33,988 bases of DNA, taken from Nitrososphaerales archaeon (GTDB lineage: Archaea > Thermoproteota > Nitrososphaeria_A > Caldarchaeales > Wolframiiraptoraceae). The stretch is from NCBI GenBank assembly GCA_023269855.1, contig JAGDWP010000077.1, positions 1 through 33,988 on the forward strand, in the 5' to 3' direction. Shown here piece after piece: positions 33,898 through 33,988 of this stretch. The first letter of the stretch is position 1; every line of letters begins with the position of its first letter. Under the pieces are notes generated by a model that saw only the letters and a program-made list of their open reading frames with translations, was not told where the DNA came from and made no database searches. Position numbers and translations under genes: made by a program.

Positions 33898-33988
33898 TCA
33901 CACTCCTAGAAGCATCAATAGTATCGGTATAAGTAGTAGCATTGTTATTAATCCTATTAGTGGTCCAAGCGGGTCTGTTACTGGTGGT
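33898..33988 (-). CDS. C-terminus of a small membrane protein (cut by the window end)
   Basis: Only the last 29 codons are in the window. They end in a hydrophobic helix (PLIGLITMLLLIPILLMLLG, then V) and stop at TGA 33898-33900, 4 nt before the endonuclease ATG. The PVTDPLGP just before the helix suggests a short loop before the last transmembrane segment. No family can be named; it is probably cotranscribed with the endonuclease gene. Confidence 0.55.
   Translation of the reverse strand, partial: PPVTDPLGPLIGLITMLLLIPILLMLLGV

Overview
The window reads as a chromosomal segment of a thermophilic archaeon, most likely of the Thermoproteota (crenarchaeal) branch. The evidence is a zinc-containing dicluster ferredoxin, archaeal-type TATA boxes about 25-35 nt before many first-gene starts (leaderless-looking transcripts), strong GGAGGTG sites inside operons, frequent TTG/GTG starts, three HEPN/nucleotidyltransferase pairs, a tRNA-Ser(GGA) with a 12-nt intron at 37/38, and archaeal pilin, TadA/FlaI and TadC/FlaJ proteins. 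The genus cannot be read from the sequence.

Layout. 1-1000: a bulged hairpin, a frame-broken SHOCT-like small protein and zinc ferredoxin, all minus. 1147-5003: a saccharopine dehydrogenase-like oxidoreductase and a large secreted, C-terminally anchored beta-sandwich protein. 5061-5858: an acylphosphatase fused to a long heptad coiled coil. 5916-8415: three consecutive HEPN-MNT modules on the minus strand, one of them frame-broken inside its conserved R-T-H motif. 8716-11137: a GT2 glycosyltransferase with an in-frame TAA, then a PMT/ArnT-like membrane glycosyltransferase.

11156-24480 is the centrepiece: a type IV pilus-like locus built around a divergent promoter region at 15309-15655. Leftward lie a bitopic roadblock-domain protein, a roadblock protein, a COG2229/MglA-like small GTPase, a double-domain TadC platform and a pilin. 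Rightward lie the secretion ATPase, a thioredoxin-like/SHOCT protein, a canonical roadblock/LC7 protein, and four secreted proteins with pilin-like or anchor N-termini (two are paralogues, two carry Thr-rich stalks). A fourth roadblock paralogue closes the locus. The natural reading is a surface filament whose assembly is switched by a GTPase/roadblock module, analogous to MglA/MglB in bacteria, with Thr-rich parts that the nearby glycosyltransferases might decorate.

24909-25006: tRNA-Ser(GGA). 25131-32401: a catabolic/transport island with an M29-type metalloenzyme, two Asp/Glu/hydantoin-racemase paralogues, a DUF917 protein (family linked to hydantoins) and an oligopeptide-type ABC importer (binding protein and two permeases, no ATPases in view). 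The two arms diverge from one near-palindromic TATA element. 32418-33029: a gutted aldehyde:ferredoxin oxidoreductase pseudogene whose 3' end runs directly into a tRNA 3'-half fragment, probably a recombination or att scar. 33025-33893: an HTH-LAGLIDADG endonuclease, frame-broken, ending inside that tRNA fragment. 33898-33988: the C-terminus of a membrane protein.

Five genes are broken. The four frame breaks are each repaired by adding one base; the fifth is a single nonsense codon. This could be real decay, programmed slippage, or sequencing error, and the sequence alone cannot decide.
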